This document shows, piece by piece, positions 45,610-54,716 of a stretch of 64,000 nt of DNA; the first letter of the stretch is position 1; every line of letters starts with the position of its first letter. This DNA is from Streptomyces sp. NBC_00091. Lineage in GTDB: Bacteria > Actinomycetota > Actinomycetes > Streptomycetales > Streptomycetaceae. Location: contig NZ_JAPEMA010000001.1 of the NCBI RefSeq assembly GCF_026343185.1, forward strand, positions 5,518,001 to 5,582,000. The letters are read 5' to 3'. The translations under genes were made by a program, and so were the position numbers. The notes beneath the pieces were generated by a model. That model was not told the DNA's origin. It worked only from the letters and a program-made list of their open reading frames with translations, and did not search any database.

Positions 45610-46296
45610 TCAACTGACTGAGGGCAAGCGCCAGTCGACGGGCTGTGCACCCTGGCCGGCCAGCAGCTCGTTGGTCCGGCTGAAGGGCCTGGAGCCGAAG
45701 AAACCGTAGTCGGCGGACTTGGGGGAGGGGTGCGAGGACTCCACCACGGGCAGCTCGCCGAGCAGCGGCCGCAGGTTGCGGGCCGCCCGGCCCCAGAGGA
45801 TGGAGACCAGCGGCTTGCCGCGCGCCGCGAGCGCCCGGATGGCCTGGTCCGTGACGGCCTCCCAGCCCTTGCCCTGGTGCGCGTTCGAACGGCGGGGCGC
45901 GGTGGTGAGGGAGCGGTTGAGCAGCAGGACGCCCTGCTGGGTCCACGGGGTGAGGTCGCCGTTCGCGGGCCGGCCCGTCCCGATGTCCCGGTGCATCTCC
46001 AGGAAGATGTTGTCCAGGCTGGGCGGCACCGGGCGGACGTCGGGGGCCACGGAGAAGGACAGGCCCACCGCGTGCCCGGGGGTGGGGTACGGGTCCTGCC
46101 CGACGATCAGTACCTTCACCTCGTCGAAGGGCTGCTGGAACGCGCGCAGCACATTCGCCCCGGCGGGGACGTACGTTCTGCCCGCCGCGATCTCGGCGCG
46201 CAGGAAGTCGCCCATCGCGGCGATCTGCGCCGCCACCGGCTCCAGAGCCCGGGCCCAGCCCGGCTCGACGATCTCGTTCAACGGTCGTGCTGCCAT
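45610..46296 (-). CDS. ung: Uracil-DNA glycosylase, family 1
   Basis: 228 aa. The water-activating motif is [17 protein letters not shown], the uracil-binding strand is [10 protein letters not shown], and the leucine-loop motif is [21 protein letters not shown]. All catalytic residues (Asp in GQDPY, His in HPSP) are present. It removes uracil from DNA to start base-excision repair. The start is the ATG at 46296. Confidence 0.97.
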   Translation of the reverse strand: MAARPLNEIVEPGWARALEPVAAQIAAMGDFLRAEIAAGRTYVPAGANVLRAFQQPFDEVKVLIVGQDPYPTPGHAVGLSFSVAPDVRPVPPSLDNIFLEMHRDIGTGRPANGDLTPWTQQGVLLLNRSLTTAPRRSNAHQGKGWEAVTDQAIRALAARGKPLVSILWGRAARNLRPLLGELPVVESSHPSPKSADYGFFGSRPFSRTNELLAGQGAQPVDWRLPSVS

Positions 46297-46338
46297 GGGT
46301 GATCACTCTACTGGCCCACACCGACAACCGGCCCATGC

Positions 46339-47427
46339 TCAGCGCAGTACGGCCGCCCGTACGCACAGCACGTCCGGCAGGTGCTCGGCGAGCGGCTGCC
46401 AGCTGTCGCCGTCGTCGTGGCTGGCGTACAGCTCGCCGTTGCGGTTGCCGAAGTAGATGCCCGCCGGGGCGGCGTCGTCGGTGCACAGGGCGTCGCGCAG
46501 GACCGTGCCGTAGTGGTCGCCGGCCGGCAGCCCCTTCGTGAGGGGTTCCCAGGTGACGCCCGCGTCCCGGGTGCGGAAGACCCGGCAGCGGTGCTCCGCC
46601 GGGACCCGGTCGGAGTCGGCGTTGAGCGGGAAGACGTAGGCGGTGTCCGGGCGGTGCGGGTGCGCGGCCACGGCGAAGCCGAAGTCGGAGGGCAGCCCGG
46701 CGCCGATGTCGGCCCACTCGGCGCCCGCGTCGTCGCTGCGGTAGACCCCCCAGTGGTTCTGGAGGTACAGCCTGCCCGGGTCCCCGGCGTCCTGGGCGAT
46801 CTTGTGGACGCACTGGCCGAACTCCGGGTCCGGATCCGGCAGGAACACCGCCGAGACCCCGTGGTTGGACGGTGCCCAGCTCGCCCCGCCGTCCCTGGTG
46901 CGGAACACCCCGGCGGTGGAGACCGCCACCGTCACCGCGGCCGGGTCGGCCGGGTCGGTGATCACCGTGTGCAGGCCCTCGCCGCCGCCGCCCGGCACCC
47001 ACTCCGAGCGGGTCGGGTGCTCCCACAGCGGCCGGACCAGCTCGAAGGACTCGCCCCGGTCGGCCGAGCGGAACAGCGCGGCCGGCTCCGTACCGGCGTA
47101 GACCACGTCCGGGGCCTCCGGGCCGGCCGGGTGCAGCTGCCAGACCCGCTCCAGCGAGGCGCCGGTGTCCTGCGGGAACTTCACGGCGGGCGCGGCCGGC
47201 TCGTGCCAGGTCGCCCCCAGGTCGTCCGAGCTGAAGACGGACGGCCCCCAGTGCGAGCTGTCCCCGCCGACCAGCAGCCGGGGGACCGGCCCCCGCGCGT
47301 CGATGGCCACCGCCGAGACGGCCTGGGCGTTGAAGTGCGGCCCGTCGAACTCCCAGGGACCCTCGCCCCGGCGCCGGCCGATGAAGAGCCCCTTGCGGGT
47401 CCCCGCGAGCAGTAGCACGTCGGTCAT
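46339..47427 (-). CDS. BNR/Asp-box repeat propeller protein (sialidase/photosystem-assembly fold)
   Basis: 362 aa from the ATG at 47427, with GGAGGTG eight bases upstream. At least five Asp-box-like turns are seen: SSDDLGATWHE, RSADRGESFEL, RTRDGGASWAP, RSDDAGAEWAD and RTRDAGVTWEP. There is no signal peptide, so it is cytoplasmic and not a secreted sialidase. Family members are usually annotated as exo-alpha-sialidases, but catalytic residues cannot be assigned here. Confidence 0.85.
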   Translation of the reverse strand: MTDVLLLAGTRKGLFIGRRRGEGPWEFDGPHFNAQAVSAVAIDARGPVPRLLVGGDSSHWGPSVFSSDDLGATWHEPAAPAVKFPQDTGASLERVWQLHPAGPEAPDVVYAGTEPAALFRSADRGESFELVRPLWEHPTRSEWVPGGGGEGLHTVITDPADPAAVTVAVSTAGVFRTRDGGASWAPSNHGVSAVFLPDPDPEFGQCVHKIAQDAGDPGRLYLQNHWGVYRSDDAGAEWADIGAGLPSDFGFAVAAHPHRPDTAYVFPLNADSDRVPAEHRCRVFRTRDAGVTWEPLTKGLPAGDHYGTVLRDALCTDDAAPAGIYFGNRNGELYASHDDGDSWQPLAEHLPDVLCVRAAVLR

Positions 47428-47561
47428 GGCCGACACCTCCGGACCTCGTTGTCCTTCACCGCAGCTTTCCAGCCAGTCTGCACCCGACCACCGACAGCGG
47501 TCGCGCAGGCCGGGCCGTCGAAGGTCTGTGCGACGCGCTCCGGCGGCGGGGAGAGAGCTAA

Positions 47562-47598
47562 TACGAGAGGTCTCGTACTACGGGAGATTTCGTAGTAC
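47562..47598. promoter_or_regulatory. ArsR operator upstream of the Old Yellow Enzyme gene
   Basis: TACGA-N6-TCGTA (47562-47577) is the same 16-bp layout found before the ArsR gene. A second perfect inverted repeat overlaps it: GTACTACG (47575-47582) and CGTAGTAC (47591-47598). The sites lie 60-100 bases upstream of the oxidoreductase start. Confidence 0.7.
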
Positions 47599-47659
47599 GG
47601 TGTTCCTCGTACTTAGCGCCGGGTCCCCGGTGCGCGTCCGGTGACATCTGGAGAGCCCC

Positions 47660-48760
47660 ATGAGTGCTGCCCCCGCCGCCTTTGCCGCCCTGTTCCAGCC
47701 CTACACCCTCCGCTCGGTGACCATCCCGAACCGCGTCTGGATGGCCCCGATGTGCCAGTACAGCGCCGAGGCCTTCGGCCCGAACGCCGGGGTGGCCACG
47801 GAATGGCACTTCGCGCACTACGCGGCCCGAGCCGTCGGCGGCACCGGCCTGATCATCCAGGAGGCCACCGCCGTAGCCCCGGAGGGCCGGATCAGCCCCT
47901 ACGACCTCGGCATCTGGAACGACACCCAGGTCGAGGCGCTCCGCCGGATCACCGCCTTCGTCAAGGCCCAGGGGTCGGTCCCCGGCATCCAGATCGGCCA
48001 CGCCGGGCGCAAGGCCTCCACCGGCCGCACCTGGGACGGGGGCGGCCCCGTCGGTCCCGAGGCGGACGGCTGGCTGCCCAGCGCCCCCAGCGCCCGGGCC
48101 TTCGACGAGGGCTACCCGGTGCCGCACGAGCTCACGACCGGGGAGATCCACGAGATCACCGGCCGGTTCGCGGCCGCCGCCCAGCGCGCCCTGGCCGCGG
48201 GCTACGAGGTCGTCGAGATCCACGGCGCCCACGGCTACCTGATCGGCGAGTTCCTCTCCCCGCACAGCAACCGGCGCACCGACTCCTACGGCGGCTCCTT
48301 CGAGAACCGCACCCGCTTCGCCCTCGAAGTGGTCGACGCCGTACGGGCGGTGTGGCCGCAGGAGCTCCCGCTGTTCTTCCGGATCTCCGCCACCGACTGG
48401 CTGGAGGAGGACGGCTGGACCGCCGACGAGACGGTCCGGCTGGCCGGCCTGCTGCGGGAGCACGGCGTGGACCTCCTCGACGTCTCCACCGGCGGGCTCG
48501 CCCCGCACGTCCGGATCCCGACCGGCCCCGGCTACCAGGTGCCCTTCGCGGCCCGCGTCAAGGCGGAGACGGCCCTCCCGGCCGCCGCCGTCGGCCTGAT
48601 CACCGAGCCGGAGCAGGCCGAGAAGATCCTGGCCAACGGGGAGGCGGACGCCGTCCTCCTCGGTCGCGAGCTGCTGCGCGACCCCTTCTGGGCCCGCCGC
48701 GCTGCCGCCGAACTGGGCGCGGAGATCCCCACCCCCGGCCCCTACCACCGGGCCTGGTGA
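47660..48760 (+). CDS. NADH:flavin oxidoreductase, Old Yellow Enzyme family (YqjM/XenA class)
   Basis: 366 aa with GGAGAG before the ATG. The FMN barrel carries NRVWMAPMCQYSAEAFGPN, the active-site histidines in VEIHGAHGYLIGEFLSPHSN, and SDSYGG-like RTDSYGGSFENRTRF. The M-C-Q-Y motif with its FMN-tuning cysteine marks the thermophilic-like (YqjM) class. It reduces enones or other electrophiles with NAD(P)H. The ArsR gene follows at once on the same strand and shares its operator, so a reactive electrophile is the likely inducer. Confidence 0.93.
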   Translation: MSAAPAAFAALFQPYTLRSVTIPNRVWMAPMCQYSAEAFGPNAGVATEWHFAHYAARAVGGTGLIIQEATAVAPEGRISPYDLGIWNDTQVEALRRITAFVKAQGSVPGIQIGHAGRKASTGRTWDGGGPVGPEADGWLPSAPSARAFDEGYPVPHELTTGEIHEITGRFAAAAQRALAAGYEVVEIHGAHGYLIGEFLSPHSNRRTDSYGGSFENRTRFALEVVDAVRAVWPQELPLFFRISATDWLEEDGWTADETVRLAGLLREHGVDLLDVSTGGLAPHVRIPTGPGYQVPFAARVKAETALPAAAVGLITEPEQAEKILANGEADAVLLGRELLRDPFWARRAAAELGAEIPTPGPYHRAW

Positions 48761-48813
48761 ACCGGCTGCGGCGCGGGCCGGCCCCACACCCCCGCGCCGC
48801 ACCCCGCCCTTCC

Positions 48814-48829
48814 TACGACGTTTCTCGTA
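48814..48829. promoter_or_regulatory. ArsR operator upstream of its own gene
   Basis: TACGA-CGTTTC-TCGTA, the same half-sites and 6-base spacer as at 47562-47577. It ends 40 bases before the arsR start, so the repressor probably controls itself. Confidence 0.7.
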
Positions 48830-48869
48830 CGATGGGACCGGCAGTGGAGTCGAACGAGCGGAGCAGGAC

Positions 48870-49226
48870 ATGACGGAACGCGACACGGCCCGTGTCCTCG
48901 CCCACCCCGAACCGCAGGAGATCCGGCTGGAGGGCGTACTGCACGCGCTCTCCGACCCGATGCGGCTGGCCATCGTCCGCGAACTCGCGGCCACGGGCAC
49001 CGAACTGGCCTGCTCCGACTTCGTCCTGCCGGTCACCAAGTCCACGACCACCCACCACTTCCGCGTCCTGCGCGAGAGCGGTGTCGTACGCCAGACCTAC
49101 CGCGGCACGGCCAAGATGAACGGCCTGCGCCGCGAGGACCTCCAGGCCCGCTTCCCGGGCCTCCTGGACAGCGTCCTGACGGCCGCCGCCGAAGAGGACC
49201 GGCACACACCTGGCGACGCCTCCTAG
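48870..49226 (+). CDS. ArsR-family helix-turn-helix repressor
   Basis: 118 aa. The winged helix is complete: HALSDPMRLAIVRELAAT, then KSTTTHHFRVLRESGVVRQTYRGTAKM. The metal-binding ELCVCDL motif is replaced by ELACSDF with one cysteine, so it is not an arsenic sensor. It may sense thiol-reactive or redox-active compounds through that cysteine. It ends 4 bases into the convergent lipoprotein gene. Confidence 0.92.
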   Translation: MTERDTARVLAHPEPQEIRLEGVLHALSDPMRLAIVRELAATGTELACSDFVLPVTKSTTTHHFRVLRESGVVRQTYRGTAKMNGLRREDLQARFPGLLDSVLTAAAEEDRHTPGDAS

Positions 49227-49636
49227 GGAGTCGCGTCCCACTGGTGGAGTCCGCCGCCGTCCGGGCCGTAGACGTTCATCCGGTAGCCGCGGCTCAGCGA
49301 GAGCCCTTCCCCGGCCGCCAGGAAGGACGTGATCGACGCGGCCTGCTTCTTGAAGACCGGATCGTCCGTGTTCGCGTTGCGGGTGCGGACGATCAGCAGC
49401 GGCACGCCGTCCGCCGTGGACTCCTGCTGGATGCCGTACACGTCCGCGTCCCCGCCGGCGGCCCGGTAGCGCTCGGCCAGCGCGAGCGCCTCCGGCGGGG
49501 CGGCCGTCGTGGTGGCCGTCGGGCCCGGCGCGGCCCGCACCGGGGTCTCCTCCGTGCAGCCCGCCAGCAGCACCGTGCACGCGGCCGTCGCCAGCACCGC
49601 GCAGGTGCCCCGCCGTATCGCCCTGCCCATCGTCAA
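49223..49636 (-). CDS. Small putative lipoprotein
   Basis: 137 aa. The signal peptide ends in the lipobox VLLAGC (Cys about 27), so the mature protein is membrane-anchored outside. The rest (TTTAAPPEALALAERYRAAGGDADVYGIQQE onwards, by parts) has an alpha/beta look and no known motif. Function unknown. A second ATG two codons in is possible. Confidence 0.82.
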   Translation of the reverse strand: MTMGRAIRRGTCAVLATAACTVLLAGCTEETPVRAAPGPTATTTAAPPEALALAERYRAAGGDADVYGIQQESTADGVPLLIVRTRNANTDDPVFKKQAASITSFLAAGEGLSLSRGYRMNVYGPDGGGLHQWDATP

Positions 49637-49667
49637 CTCCCCCTACCGGTAACCGAATCCGGTCACC

Positions 49668-51026
49668 CTACGCGAGGCCGGCCGCCGTGCGCAGGCCCGC
49701 CCAGTCGGGGATCTTCACCGAGCGGCGGCCCAGGGAGCGGCCCAGGTCCGCTTCGGCGGCCTCGATGGACAGCCAGCCCGGCCACTCCACCGGGCGCAGG
49801 CCCGCCGCCCGCAGCGCGTCCAGCGGGTCGCCCGGCAGCTCGCGCCGGACCAGCGCGCCCGCGTCCTGGAGCAGCGAGGACACCGTCTCCTTGGCGCACG
49901 GCCGGTTGGTGCCGATCACCCCGGTCGGGCCGCGCTTGATCCAGCCCGCCACGTACTCGCCCACCGAGGCCCGGCCCTCGCGCACCACCCGGCCCGCCGC
50001 GTGCGGCACGGTCCCGGCGGCCGTGTCGAAGGGCAGGCCGGGCAGCGGCACGCCCCGGTACCCCACCGAGCGCAGCACCAGCTGCGCCTCGACGTCCTCG
50101 TACGCGCCGGTCCCGCTCACCCCGCCCCGCCCGTCGGGGGCGGTCCGCTCGAAGCGGATCCCGCGGACCCTGCCGTCGGGCCCGCCCAGCACCTCCACCG
50201 GCCTCAGGTAGAAGCGCAGCGCGATGCTCCGGGCCCCGGCCCCGCCGTCGGGGACGGCTGCGGCCCAGCCGCGCAGCACCTCGAGGTTGCGCCGGGCCAC
50301 CGCGGGCAGCGCGGCCGCCGCGCCCTGGTCGGCGTACGTCGGGTCGAGGGCCAGCTCGGCGGGCTCCACGAGGGTGTCCACCCCGGGCAGCGTGCCCAGT
50401 TCGCGCAGTTCCTTGGTGGTGAACTTGGCCTGCGAGGGCCCGCGCCGGGCCACCATCGCCACCGTCCGCACCCCGCTGCCGGCCAGGACGCCGAGCGCCG
50501 GCTGGGGCATGTCGGTCGGCTCCAGCTCGGGCACGCCCCGGGCCAGGATCCGGGTCACGTCCACCGCGACGTTCCCGGCGCCGACCACCACCGCCGAGCG
50601 CACCCCGCCCAGGTCGAAGGCGCCGGCGTCCGGATGCCCGCTGTACCAGGACACGAAGGCCGTCGCGGAGTGCACTCCGGCCAGGTCCTCGCCGGGGATG
50701 CCGAGCATCCGGTCGCGGGCGGCGCCCACGCAGTACACCACCGCGTGGTACAGCTCCAGCAGCCGCGCGGTGGTCAGTCCCTCGCCGCCGACCTCCACGT
50801 TCCCGAGGAAGCGGATGCGGTCGTCCTCCAGTACCGAGCGGAGGTTTCCGGTCAGTGACTTGATCTTCTCGTGGTCGGGGGCGACCCCGTACCGTACGAG
50901 GCCGTACGGAGCCGGCAGCCGGTCCAGCACGTCGACCCGTACGCCCGGCACCTCCCGCTGCTGGACCAGTGTCTGGGCGGCGTAGACCCCGCTGGGGCCC
51001 GAACCGACGACGGCGACACGAAGCAC
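49668..51026 (-). CDS. fprA: Ferredoxin/adrenodoxin-type NADP+ reductase (FprA-like)
   Basis: 452 aa from a GTG at 51026, with GGGAGGAG upstream. FAD-binding RVAVVGSGPSGVYAAQTLV, the marker PAPYGLVRYGVAPDHEKIK, and the NADP site VVVGAGNVAVDVTRIL are all characteristic of FprA. GWIKRGPTGVIGTNRPCAKETV is the C-terminal FAD block. It passes electrons from NADPH to ferredoxins that feed P450s and perhaps the NO synthase. Confidence 0.93.
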   Translation of the reverse strand: MLRVAVVGSGPSGVYAAQTLVQQREVPGVRVDVLDRLPAPYGLVRYGVAPDHEKIKSLTGNLRSVLEDDRIRFLGNVEVGGEGLTTARLLELYHAVVYCVGAARDRMLGIPGEDLAGVHSATAFVSWYSGHPDAGAFDLGGVRSAVVVGAGNVAVDVTRILARGVPELEPTDMPQPALGVLAGSGVRTVAMVARRGPSQAKFTTKELRELGTLPGVDTLVEPAELALDPTYADQGAAAALPAVARRNLEVLRGWAAAVPDGGAGARSIALRFYLRPVEVLGGPDGRVRGIRFERTAPDGRGGVSGTGAYEDVEAQLVLRSVGYRGVPLPGLPFDTAAGTVPHAAGRVVREGRASVGEYVAGWIKRGPTGVIGTNRPCAKETVSSLLQDAGALVRRELPGDPLDALRAAGLRPVEWPGWLSIEAAEADLGRSLGRRSVKIPDWAGLRTAAGLA

Positions 51027-51079
51027 GGCGGTACTCCTCCCGCAGGTGCCTCCCAGCATGCCACCGGCCCCCGGGCCCG

Positions 51080-51736
51080 TCAGCCCATCGCGCGCATCCG
51101 GTGTATCTCGGCGCTCTGGGTGGCCACCACCTCGGTCGCCATCTCCTCCACGGCGACGTTGTTGCCCTGGGCCAGCGCCTCCCCGGCCATCTTCAGGGCG
51201 CCCTCGTGGTGGGCGGTCATCAGCCCGAGGAAGAGCCGGTCGAAGTCGGCCCCCTTGGCGGCGGTCAGCTCCGCCAGCTGCTGTTCCGTGGCCATGCCGG
51301 GCATCGCGGCGTGGTCGTGGGCCTCGCCGCCGGCGCCCGGCGCCGGGTAGCGGGAGAGCCACTTCTCCATGGCCCCGATCTCGGGCCCCTGCGCGGCCGC
51401 GATCCGCTCGGCGAGCCGTTTGACGCCCTCGGCGGAGGCCCGGCCGGGGGCGAGGGCGCTCATCGCCAGGGCCTGCCGGTGGTGTTCGACCATGCGCCGC
51501 ACGTACGCGTGGTCGGCCGCGTTGGGGCTGTCGTCGGGGCGCTCCTTCGCGGCCTGTTCGGGGGAGAGGGTACGGGCCGGCCCGCCCGGCTTGCCGGGGG
51601 CGATCACCATCGGGCCGCCCTCACCCGCCGCCCGTGAGCCGCCGTCCCCGCCCTGGCAGCCGGTGAGCGTGAGGAGGAGGCCGGCGGCCAGCGCCGCCCC
51701 CAGGAATCGGCCGACTAATGCGTTTGCCATGTCCAT
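51080..51736 (-). CDS. DUF305-domain lipoprotein
   Basis: 218 aa from the ATG at 51736 (or two codons on). A signal peptide ends in the lipobox LTLTGC. Two DUF305 halves carry the paired metal-like motifs MVEHHRQALAMS and MTAHHEGALKMA, which may bind copper or another metal by their histidine pairs and methionines. It is divergent from the LVIVD protein, with under 80 bases between them. No ribosome binding site is seen, so a leaderless start is possible. Confidence 0.87.
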   Translation of the reverse strand: MDMANALVGRFLGAALAAGLLLTLTGCQGGDGGSRAAGEGGPMVIAPGKPGGPARTLSPEQAAKERPDDSPNAADHAYVRRMVEHHRQALAMSALAPGRASAEGVKRLAERIAAAQGPEIGAMEKWLSRYPAPGAGGEAHDHAAMPGMATEQQLAELTAAKGADFDRLFLGLMTAHHEGALKMAGEALAQGNNVAVEEMATEVVATQSAEIHRMRAMG

Positions 51737-51812
51737 GAAAAGCAAGATACTGCCGGGGTCCAGGTTCCGTTCCCATCAGGAGCGAAACGTACGGGCCCCC
51801 ACGGGAGGCACA

Positions 51813-53300
51813 GTGACCTTGCTGCACAGCGTCAGAGTGCGCCACCGGAGTCTGGGGGTGGCCCTGGCCGCCGCCGGGCTCCTCACCACGCTCCTGGCCA
51901 CCGCCGGACCGGCGGCCGCCACCCCCGACCCGGGCGACCTGACCCCGGGCGCGGGCAACCGGCAGAGCGCCGGCCCCGCGCAAGGCCGTGAGCTCGCCCC
52001 CGGGGAGATCCCCGGCCAGGACGAGATCGTGCACAGCGCCAACATCAAGCCCCTGGCCAACATCCCCAGCGCCAACCCGGCCGGGATCAACTCCGACCTG
52101 GCGTTCCAGGGCAACTACGCCTACGCGGGCAGTTACGACGGCTTCACGATCTACGACATCGCGAACCCCAAGGCGCCGAAGGTGGTCACGCAGGTCCTCT
52201 GCCCGGGCGGCCAGAACGACATCTCGGTCTCCGGCGACCTGCTCTTCCTCTCCACCGACTCCTCCCGCAGCGACGACTCCTGCAACAGCGTCTCGCAGCC
52301 CGCCACGGAGAAGTCCTCGTGGGAGGGCATCAAGATCTTCGACATCAAGGACAAGCGGAACCCCAAGTACGTCAAGTCCGTCGAGACCGCCTGCGGATCG
52401 CACACCCACACCCTGGTGCCCGGCGGCCGGGACATCTACCTCTACGTCTCCTCGTACTCGCCCAACGAGGCCTTCCCGGACTGCAAGCCGCCGCACGACG
52501 GCATCTCCGTGGTCAAGGTCCCGAAGAAGGCCCCGACCCAGGCCGCCGTCGTCGGCTTCCCGGTGCTCTTCCCGGACGGCGGCAACCCGGGCGCGCCGGC
52601 CAACCCCGGGGTCTCCAAGACCACCGGCTGCCACGACATCACGGTGCTGCCGTCCAAGGACCTGGCCGCCGGCGCCTGCATGGGCGACGGCATCCTCTTC
52701 GACATCAGCAGCCCCGAGCAGCCCAGGGTCATCGACCGCGTCCAGGACAACGTCAACTTCGCGTTCTGGCACTCGGCGACCTTCAACGAGCGGGCCGACA
52801 AGGTGGTGTTCACCGACGAACTCGGCGGCGGTGGCGGCGCCACCTGCAACGCGGCCACCGGCCCCAACCGGGGCGCCGACGGGATCTACGACATCACCGG
52901 CCGCGGCGACCAGCGCAAGCTGGTCTTCAAGGGCTACTTCAAGATCCCGCGCCACCAGGCCGACACCGAGAACTGCGTGGCCCACAACGGCTCGCTGATC
53001 CCGGTCGGCGGCGGCCGCGACATCATGGTCCAGGCCTGGTACCAGGGCGGCGTCTCGGTGTGGGACTTCACCGACTCCGCGGCCCCCAAGGAGATCGGCT
53101 ACTTCGAGCGCGGCCCGCTGACCACCGACAAGCTGGGCCTGGGCGGCTCCTGGTCGGCGTACTACTACAACGGGCACATCTACTCGAACGACATCGTCAA
53201 GGGCCTCGACGTGCTGCGGCTCGACGACAGGCGCACCGAGAGCGCCAAGTGGGTGTGGATGGACCGGCTCAACGTCCAGAGCCAGCCCGAATACCACTGA
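51813..53300 (+). CDS. Secreted LVIVD-repeat propeller protein
   Basis: 495 aa from a GTG at 51813 (GGGAGG upstream). A signal peptide (LGVALAAAGLLTTLLATAGP, cleaved after AAA) sends it out of the cell. The mature part has repeats of the LVIVD type (GFTIYDIANPKAPKVV, IKIFDIKDKRNPKYVK, ILFDISSPEQPRVI, VSVWDFTDSAAPKEI), likely a propeller. Its divergent partner is the DUF305 lipoprotein. The role is unknown; both may act at the cell surface. Confidence 0.88.
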   Translation: MTLLHSVRVRHRSLGVALAAAGLLTTLLATAGPAAATPDPGDLTPGAGNRQSAGPAQGRELAPGEIPGQDEIVHSANIKPLANIPSANPAGINSDLAFQGNYAYAGSYDGFTIYDIANPKAPKVVTQVLCPGGQNDISVSGDLLFLSTDSSRSDDSCNSVSQPATEKSSWEGIKIFDIKDKRNPKYVKSVETACGSHTHTLVPGGRDIYLYVSSYSPNEAFPDCKPPHDGISVVKVPKKAPTQAAVVGFPVLFPDGGNPGAPANPGVSKTTGCHDITVLPSKDLAAGACMGDGILFDISSPEQPRVIDRVQDNVNFAFWHSATFNERADKVVFTDELGGGGGATCNAATGPNRGADGIYDITGRGDQRKLVFKGYFKIPRHQADTENCVAHNGSLIPVGGGRDIMVQAWYQGGVSVWDFTDSAAPKEIGYFERGPLTTDKLGLGGSWSAYYYNGHIYSNDIVKGLDVLRLDDRRTESAKWVWMDRLNVQSQPEYH

Positions 53301-53313
53301 CCGTGGCTCGGAC

Positions 53314-53362
53314 CTAGCGACCCGAAACTAGCGACCCGAAACTAGCGACCCGAAACTAGCGA
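53314..53362. repeat. 14-bp tandem repeat, 3.5 copies
   Basis: CTAGCGACCCGAAA repeated three times exactly (53314-53355) plus the first seven bases again. It fills the gap between the convergent LVIVD and TetR genes; the TetR stop codon is inside the last, partial copy. It is probably a slippage product, useful as a strain marker. Confidence 0.9.
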
Positions 53363-53979
53363 GGAAACGTTCCGCCGGGCGGCCCTCCGTCCGGCGGGAC
53401 CCCCAGCTCCCAGTCCAGCCCGTACCGCTGGAACAGCTCCGCCCGCAGCCGGGCCGCCGGCATCGGCGCCCCCGGCAGCAGCACCGCCACCACCGCCCCC
53501 ATCAGCAGCGCGCGCAGCAGCGGGTAGTCCGTGTCCACGTCCGCCGAGCCGTACCGGACCACGGTGTCCCGCAGCAGCTCCGCCAGCCGCTGCTGCTCGG
53601 GGCACTGGATGAACCCCTCCGCCTGGAGGATGCCCGCCATGTGGGTGCGCATCAGTCGGGGCTGGTCACGCGCCAGCCCCAGGATCGCGTCGATCGCCCG
53701 GGCCAGCCGCTCCCGGCCGTCGTCGCTGCGGGGCTCGCGCTCCAGGGCCGCTTCCAGGGTCAGGTGCATCAGCCGGTGCACGGCCGACTGCAACAGCTGG
53801 CGCTTGCCGGGGAAGTAGTACGAGACCAGGCCGCGGGCCGCGCCCGCCCGGTCGGCGATGTCGCCGAGCTTCGTCGCCTCGTACCCGCGCTCGGCAACCA
53901 GTTCGACCGTCGCCTGCAACAGCCGCTCCCGGGAACGCCTGCGCAATTCTTCATTGACCGATGCGCTGCGCGGGGACAT
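53356..53979 (-). CDS. TetR-family regulator
   Basis: 207 aa from the ATG at 53979 with AGGAG before it. The N-terminal helix-turn-helix is intact: RLLQATVELVAERGYEATKLGDIADRAGAARGLVSYYFPGKRQLL. The C-terminal helical domain has no known ligand signature. A 13-bp palindrome 19 bases upstream of its start suggests autoregulation; the PAP2 gene just upstream lies on the same strand. Confidence 0.93.
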   Translation of the reverse strand: MSPRSASVNEELRRRSRERLLQATVELVAERGYEATKLGDIADRAGAARGLVSYYFPGKRQLLQSAVHRLMHLTLEAALEREPRSDDGRERLARAIDAILGLARDQPRLMRTHMAGILQAEGFIQCPEQQRLAELLRDTVVRYGSADVDTDYPLLRALLMGAVVAVLLPGAPMPAARLRAELFQRYGLDWELGVPPDGGPPGGTFPR

Positions 53980-53997
53980 GCTTACTCCTGCGTTGAC

Positions 53998-54010
53998 TGG
54001 CTCCGAGCCA
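53998..54010. promoter_or_regulatory. TetR operator
   Basis: TGGCTC-C-GAGCCA, a perfect 6-bp inverted repeat, between the tetR start and the PAP2 stop. The sequence next to it on the minus strand (TATATT) is a good -10, so binding would block the tetR promoter. Confidence 0.55.
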
Positions 54011-54016
54011 ATATAC

Positions 54017-54682
54017 TCAGCGCGCGGGACCGTCTGCTCGGGGCGACGCGGGGGATCGCCTCGAGCAGGCATGCCGAAACGCCGCGAGCGAGACCAGGGC
54101 AGCGCCCAGGAGCCAGCCCGCGAGCACGTCCGAGAACCAGTGGACGCCCAGGTAGAGCCGGGTGAAGCCGACCCCGAGCACCGAGACGGCGGCCACCGCC
54201 CAGGCCGCTCCCGCCACCGCCCGCGGGACCTTCGCGGGCAGCACCCACAGCAGCAGCCCGCACACCACCGCGGCCGTCATCGCGTGCCCCGAGGGATAGG
54301 CCGCGTACTGAGCCGAGTCGACGGGATCCGGCCACACGGGCCGGGCCCGCCCGGTCAGCGCCTTCAGCCCCTGCTGCACCCCCGAGGCCACCAGCGTCGC
54401 CGCCCCCACCCGCACGGCGCGGGAGCGGTCCCCACGCCGCCAGAGCCACAGGCAGGCCAGGGCGGCCAGGGCGCGCATCGTCCAGGGGTCCCAGATCCAG
54501 TCGGAGAACACCCGCACGAGGTGGGTGACCCCGGGATGGGTGACGGCGTACGGGTGCAGGTCCCGCGCGAGCTGCTCGTCGTAAGAAACCAGGGGCCCCC
54601 ACCGGGACACCACCAGGACGGTCAGTACGGCCGCGAGCAGCGCGCAGCCCACCCCGGCTCTCGACAGCCACGTGCTCCGCAT
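54017..54682 (-). CDS. PAP2-superfamily membrane phosphatase
   Basis: 221 aa with five or six membrane helices. The three phosphatase motifs are in order: KALTGRARP, YPSGHAMT and RLYLGVHWFSDVLAG, including both catalytic histidines. It dephosphorylates lipid phosphates such as undecaprenyl pyrophosphate or phosphatidate at the outer face of the membrane. It lies upstream of TetR and downstream of the M56 peptidase on the same strand. Confidence 0.93.
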   Translation of the reverse strand: MRSTWLSRAGVGCALLAAVLTVLVVSRWGPLVSYDEQLARDLHPYAVTHPGVTHLVRVFSDWIWDPWTMRALAALACLWLWRRGDRSRAVRVGAATLVASGVQQGLKALTGRARPVWPDPVDSAQYAAYPSGHAMTAAVVCGLLLWVLPAKVPRAVAGAAWAVAAVSVLGVGFTRLYLGVHWFSDVLAGWLLGAALVSLAAFRHACSRRSPASPRADGPAR

Positions 54683-54716
54683 GCCGCCGATCTTCCCAGC
54701 ACGCGGGCCGCGTGCT

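Noticed and set aside
49223..49636. Reading the overlap of ArsR and lipoprotein genes as a fusion
   Set aside because: They are on opposite strands and overlap by only four bases at their stops.
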